64,000 nucleotides of DNA from Antedon bifida. Taxonomy: Eukaryota > Echinodermata > Crinoidea > Comatulida > Antedonidae. The position numbers and the translations under genes were made by a program. Positions 59,914 through 64,000 of the stretch are shown piece by piece. Location of the stretch: positions 14,014,501 through 14,078,500 of the forward strand of contig OY727094.1 in NCBI GenBank assembly GCA_963402885.1. Direction: 5' to 3'. How positions within the stretch are numbered: position 1 is the first letter of the stretch; each line of letters opens with the position of its first letter. The notes beneath the pieces were generated by a model. It did not search any database. It saw only the letters and a program-made list of their open reading frames with translations, and had not been told where the DNA came from.

Positions 59914-62471
59914 CTAAAAAATAATAGTAAATAAATAAATCTGAATATAGTTATAATGAAATAAATATTACATACTTTCCTAAATTTGGTTAGAAACAAA
60001 GTAACGTGTTTTCTTATACAGTATATAAAATAAATGTTTTGAGTTGATGGTGAAAATATTTCACGAATTGAAATATTCTTTCCATTCAATATACTTAATA
60101 TATAAACAAGAAATATTTCTTACAAAAAACGCCGCCCGACATTTTAAAATTAATCATTGTTCTTTTGATTAATTTATGATTAATTATTAAAAAGATGTCC
60201 TTTAATCGCAAAGATACATACAAATCACAGATAGTTCTTTAATTATGAATCACATGCCCATTTTTTCACTAGTTAATTGTATACACAGCATTTGAAAGAA
60301 GACATGTGTACCTTTCCAACAATGTGTTATTTGCCAACAAATATTAATCTACTAATTAAAAAATGGCATTTAAAATGGTCAATGTTGAACTTTAATGTGC
60401 TGTAGCCTGTATGTGTGTGACCTCAACTTGAACTGTTGTAGGCATGCAACTGAATACCCTCTAGAGACAACGTGTGTGGTACAAGTGCTTACATTATATA
60501 GACCCATGCTTACATTATATTTTAGATTTAACGCCTAAGACGCATGACCCCTCCAATTATGGACCAGGCCATTCCTCATTCAATCGGTGTACACACACTG
60601 TACAGCCTAAATGGACGCCGGGGATGTCCATGACTGACGGCTGCGGTTGGCTGCCAAAGTCAGCCGTAGACATCAGGAGCGAGAACTCTGAAATCCGACG
60701 GTGGTCCAAATTGGAGGAGTACACTGCATCATGGAGTTATTTTGCTTGATCTCACTTTGTATTTTTTCTTTTTCTGTCTCAAAATGTCTTTTTTTGTAAT
60801 TGTAATGCGTCCGTCTATGTTTCATGTTTTATCCTTGGTGACTACAAAGACAAGCCACTTTGGCTTCTGTGTGTCTTGACCATAAACTATGTAAACTGTC
60901 TGTTGATGTTGAATAAATGTTGTTATTACTTACTTAAAAGAAGTGAAAATTCTTCCACAATCTGTTTATTCGCGTAAACCAATCAAAGGGCAAGAATCCA
61001 AAATCGTTCAACCGTGAACCCTCCTAGACTCTCTTTTCTCGGACGTTTTTTGGGTCCAGCAGCTGGGACCTATAAATTATAGTCGAGTTTGCAAATTCGC
61101 AAAACTGTCGGCCTTAGATACTAAAACTACCGCTATGAAACAACTTATTAATGAATATGTCCTCATGGGACATAGCTGACTAGAGCAGCGGCGCGAAAAC
61201 ATTAATTATTTTATTACTCTTGTGTATTAGTTCAAAAGCATGGGCCTAGTATAGTCTAAAACTGTATTTGTGTAGAAGGCTAGGCCACTGTCCTATGTCT
61301 TCCTTCTTGGAGAAAACAGGGACTTTTAGATTTTCACGTCCGCTATGTCGACCTCTACCCTATTACGTCATTTTTATGCGCTTGTGGTAGGCGCCTGATA
61401 CGTTGATTGAGCGCTTGTTCAGTGGCATTTTTACGTTCTCTCTCCGTGTGTACCAGTGGACGTATGACGTCATAACACTGCAAAAGTTTACCAAAAATCA
61501 TGGCCGAGAATCTCGCGATGATTTTCTGAGAATGTAGTAAAGTGAATTTCAGTCAAAATATATTTGCAAACTGTGAATTATTGATTTTTATTGGTTATTT
61601 TAAATAAAACATTTAATAATACAGGTTGTGGCCTGGGTCTTATCACTAGGACGCCAGCCTTCGTTCAGAAAATTAAGGATCTCGGATAGTTTCTCGTGTA
61701 CTTTCAACGGCCCAGCGCGGTGGAATAGCACCACAGTGAGCGCTATTATAGAGATTACAAGGTCAGAACCGAAGGTCAATACGTCATACGTTCACTACTG
61801 ATACGTCAATGTATGTCCACTTAATCTAAAAGTTCTTATATCCCGAATAAGTCCCGAATGATGTATAGACTGATACGACTATATTATTTTTCTGAACAAA
61901 AACACCAACTTGCATTTTTTTAAACCAAAAGCTGAACGTGAACCATTATTATAAATATCACTTTCCGCTAAAGGTAGATTTAGTTATGATTACCTAATTT
62001 TATTGAAGGAAGAAATAAATGTTTAGTTGAATTGAATTGAAAAAATTCAAACGGCACGTGATGCAAGATGTATAGGCATAATATAATGATATATTCTAAT
62101 TTTGACTTGTAATCAATATAATGAAAATAATCCTATACTGTCAGCAAGATTATTCAATACATTATAGATTACATTAAAATGCAGCACGGGTATAAACCTA
62201 ACGTCCAGCCACTTTCATGTGATGAAACAAATAAAAAGAGATAGAAAAAACGGAACTAAGTTATACACACTATTAGGCCCACATCATCTCACGCGCAAAC
62301 TATTGGAAAATCGCCATACAGAGCCAAAACTTTAAAAATTGCTATTTTCTTAAGTACATAACAACACAGCAATAATAATAACATATTTTTTCTCATATTC
62401 CAGTCTACTTAACTTTTATTGAAAGTTAGTTAATAGTGAAGGCTTAATTAATAATAACAATCTGCATTTAC
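59914..62471 (-). other. 2.56-kb intron of the FReD gene
   Basis: GT (62471-62470) and AG (59915-59914) bound the gap on the minus strand. The intron contains an unrecognised frame with a possible retroposon-like 3' end (60440-60935) and a short inverted word pair, (G/A)ACGTATGACGT, near 61459 and 61780. Confidence 0.75.
60440..60935 (+). other. Possible retroposon 3' end (uncertain)
   Basis: A 91-codon frame ends RRWSKLEEYTASWSYFA. About 180 bp of T-rich sequence follow, closing in GAATAAATGTTGTTATTACT. The layout of a coding end, short 3' UTR and simple tail resembles a LINE 3' end, but I cannot recognise the peptide. Confidence 0.28.
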
Positions 62472-62739
62472 CAGTGTTGCTATTTCTTAGATTTCCAAGT
62501 TCCAAAGTGTAGTCGTCACTTTCATTCCTGATTCTGAAGGTTTCGTATACTGTATAGTATGCTTCACCAGAAACCGTTTTCATATCCATTCGAAGGTTGT
62601 ACTTTCCAGATGACGTCATCTCATGTATATTGTCATTCCCCAACCAGAACCCACCATGACAAATATTTCCAAAACCATGTTTATACTCCTCCCAATACCG
62701 ATAAAAATCTATTGAATTATCTTCACGTCGTTGGAAAAC
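62472..62739 (-). CDS. Fibrinogen-related protein, internal exon
   Basis: A 268-bp exon, between acceptor ATTTTAG and donor TG|GTAAAT, encodes the middle of a FReD domain: VFQRREDNSIDFYRYWEEYK, then HGFGNICHGGFWLGNDNIHE, SSGKYNLRMDMKT, and an AYYTVYETFRI strand. These match the family's WTV-F-Q-R-R start, the W-x-x-Y-K-x-G-F-G block, and the FWLGND-I-H core that follows. The usual G-E before FWLG is replaced by ICHGG, adding a cysteine. It joins in frame to the terminal exon at 59.9 kb. The upstream exon with the first disulfide half, signal peptide and any N-terminal region is not in the window; a Penelope element begins 170 bp upstream. Probably a secreted protein; a role in immune recognition is only a family-level guess. 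Confidence 0.92.
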
Positions 62740-62906
62740 CTAAAATATACAATAGCTCTTGTATCTCTGTTTGGACCACAGCACAATTGAAAGAGGTTAC
62801 ACTCGGTATCAATTGCGGATCGTGTTACTAGCAACTATTAATAATTAGATTCTCAAAAAATTTCATCTGGTTTCAAATGGATATTAAATAAATCAATGTT
62901 AACTTT

Positions 62907-64000
62907 TTGGTTAAACCAGTTGACAAGTACTTACTTGCTACGTTTCAGCTACTTTCAGTAGCCCTGAAAGAAACTAAGATCCTGGAACAAGTCCAAAGAA
63001 AATTAAACACCAATTTGAAAACGGAGGACATCGTGGAGCTGTTAAGCCTAGTTCTTAACACAACATATTTCACATTCAATGGTGATATTTACAGACAAAA
63101 AGAGGGAATGGCAATGGGCAGTCCTGTCAGCCCCATAATGACAAATATATTCATGGAAGACTTGGAACAACGTGCCACAGAAACAGCACCATCACATATC
63201 AAACCGATTTTCTGGCGCAGATATGTAGACGATGTCCTGGCAATTGTACCAATTGGATTGAAGAAGAACTCCTTCAACATCTAAACACCATTGACCAGAC
63301 AGGCCAAATAAAATTCACTATGGAGAACATGAAAAACAACACCATCCCTTTTCTCGATACTCTAATCACTATTCAAGACAATGGTAACGTAAAAACATCA
63401 GTGTACAGAAAATCGACACACACAGACCAATACCTACACTTTCAATCAAATCATCCACTCGAACACAAACTCAGCGTAGTCAACACCCTAGTGGACAGAT
63501 GTGAATCCATCGTATCAACAGAAGAAGGACAAAAACAAGAAATGAGCCACATAAAAGCAGCTTTATCAACATGCGGATATCCAGACTGGAGTTTTAAAAG
63601 AGTTAAAGACAAAAGGGAACATAGAAAAGCAAAGAAAGACAAAGAAATAACAACAGATAAAGAAAAATCCAGAGTCAACATTGGTTTACCGTATGTCGAA
63701 GGGATGACTCAAAGGCTAAGAAGAACATTGAAACAGCACAATATAAATACATATATCACTCCCAAAAACAAATTAAGAGAAAGTCTCGTTCATCCTAAAG
63801 ACAAGATTGACAAAGATCAACAGTGTGGTATAGTCTACCAAGTAGGTTGCCACAACTGCAAGAAGGTATACATAGGGGAAACAGGCAGAGCATTAAAAAC
63901 CAGAATAATAGAACACAAAACAGACGTGGAAAAAAATACGGTAGGAACAAGAACCAGGAGCGCTCGCCATTCACAATCTAAAATTCTACACAAATCAGCT
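62907..64000 (+). mobile_element. Penelope-like element with GIY-YIG domain, 5'-truncated, runs off the window
   Basis: This is a 5'-truncated Penelope-like retroelement lying head to head with the FReD gene. It begins inside the reverse transcriptase near PVDKYLLATFQ and continues past position 64000. It is probably inserted in an upstream intron or 5' flank of the FReD gene. No repeat of its ends is visible in the window. Confidence 0.88.
62907..64000 (+). pseudogene. Penelope reverse transcriptase/GIY-YIG protein, one frameshift
   Basis: RT blocks in order are YFTFNGDIYRQKEGMAMGSP (the Penelope form of the RT MGSPVSP motif), MTNIFMEDLEQRA and RRYVDDVLAIV with the YVDD catalytic pair. After AIVP the frame shifts near 63258-63270 and continues open to the window end: LLQHLNTIDQTGQIKFTMEN, then IPFLDTLI and VYRKSTHTDQYLHFQSNHP. 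Towards the end CGIVYQVGCHNCKKVYIGET and GRALKTRIIEH form the start of a GIY-YIG endonuclease preceded by a CxxC pair, as in canonical EN+ Penelope elements. Apart from the 5' truncation and the single frameshift the sequence is well kept. It would have copied RNA into DNA at telomeric or nicked ends; this copy is probably inactive. Confidence 0.9.

Noticed and set aside
61455..61790. Inverted (G/A)ACGTATGACGT words suggesting a MITE
   Set aside because: Only about 16 bp match, with no target duplication and no further end similarity.

Overview
The window is nuclear DNA of an invertebrate animal. It is AT-rich, almost entirely non-coding, and full of satellites, DNA transposons and retrotransposons. 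Supporting signs are a split fibrinogen-domain gene with GT/AG introns, metazoan-type U5 snRNA genes with octamer enhancers, APE-type LINEs, a Penelope element, and pogo, hAT and Harbinger-type elements. The frequent 'taggcctag' words, the fibrinogen-related gene and the repeat types would fit a marine deuterostome such as an echinoderm. That placement is inference.

The clearest functional locus is a head-to-tail cluster of seven U5 spliceosomal snRNA genes on the minus strand (47.7-51.6 kb), in repeat units of about 530-655 bp. Each gene has the invariant loop-1 sequence, a downstream 3'-box-like element and a conserved block at about -34 to -53. Five of the seven have a perfect ATTTGCAT octamer at about -230 to -245. 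Copies 2 and 7 carry changes in both the Sm site and the octamer, and an eighth copy is a wreck split by a retroposon tail. The only host protein gene seen is the C-terminal part of a fibrinogen-related (FReD) protein on the minus strand: an internal exon at 62.5-62.7 kb and the terminal exon at 59.7-59.9 kb. Its 5' exons would lie beyond a Penelope-like retroelement that fills the right edge.

Layout. 0.2-1.7 kb: 24-bp minisatellite, open in frames on both strands. 5.5-8.6 kb: decayed pogo/Tigger transposon with TA target duplication. 10.1-10.6 kb: hAT MITE with perfect 8-bp duplication. 13.0-13.3 kb: MITE. 16.2-20.0 kb: one element nested in another. 20.7-21.5 kb: element with a Myb/SANT-like ORF. 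21.5-25.5 kb: 98-bp satellite interrupted by a TAA-flanked MITE and a 1.5-kb insert. 26.2-28.6 kb: element carrying many copies of a GTTACGGACGGGACA word. 31.0-31.4 kb: TTA-flanked MITE. 32.0-33.9 kb: 60-bp and 45-bp arrays. 38.4 kb: orphan transposon end. 38.9-40.1 kb: 41-bp array. 42.0-42.9 kb: 85-bp array. 43.4-47.7 kb: two LINEs joined tail to tail. 47.7-52.3 kb: U5 cluster. 52.3-55.0 kb: elements with inverted arrays of short words. 55.4-59.1 kb: LINE 3' ends. 59.6-62.7 kb: FReD gene. 62.9-64.0 kb: Penelope element.

Most long open frames are by-products of tandem repeats whose length is a multiple of three, or shadows of transposon genes, and are not called as proteins. The least explained structures are the inverted arrays of 15-20-bp words near 26-28, 53 and 55 kb. 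They resemble arrays of binding sites, but no enzyme is visible.
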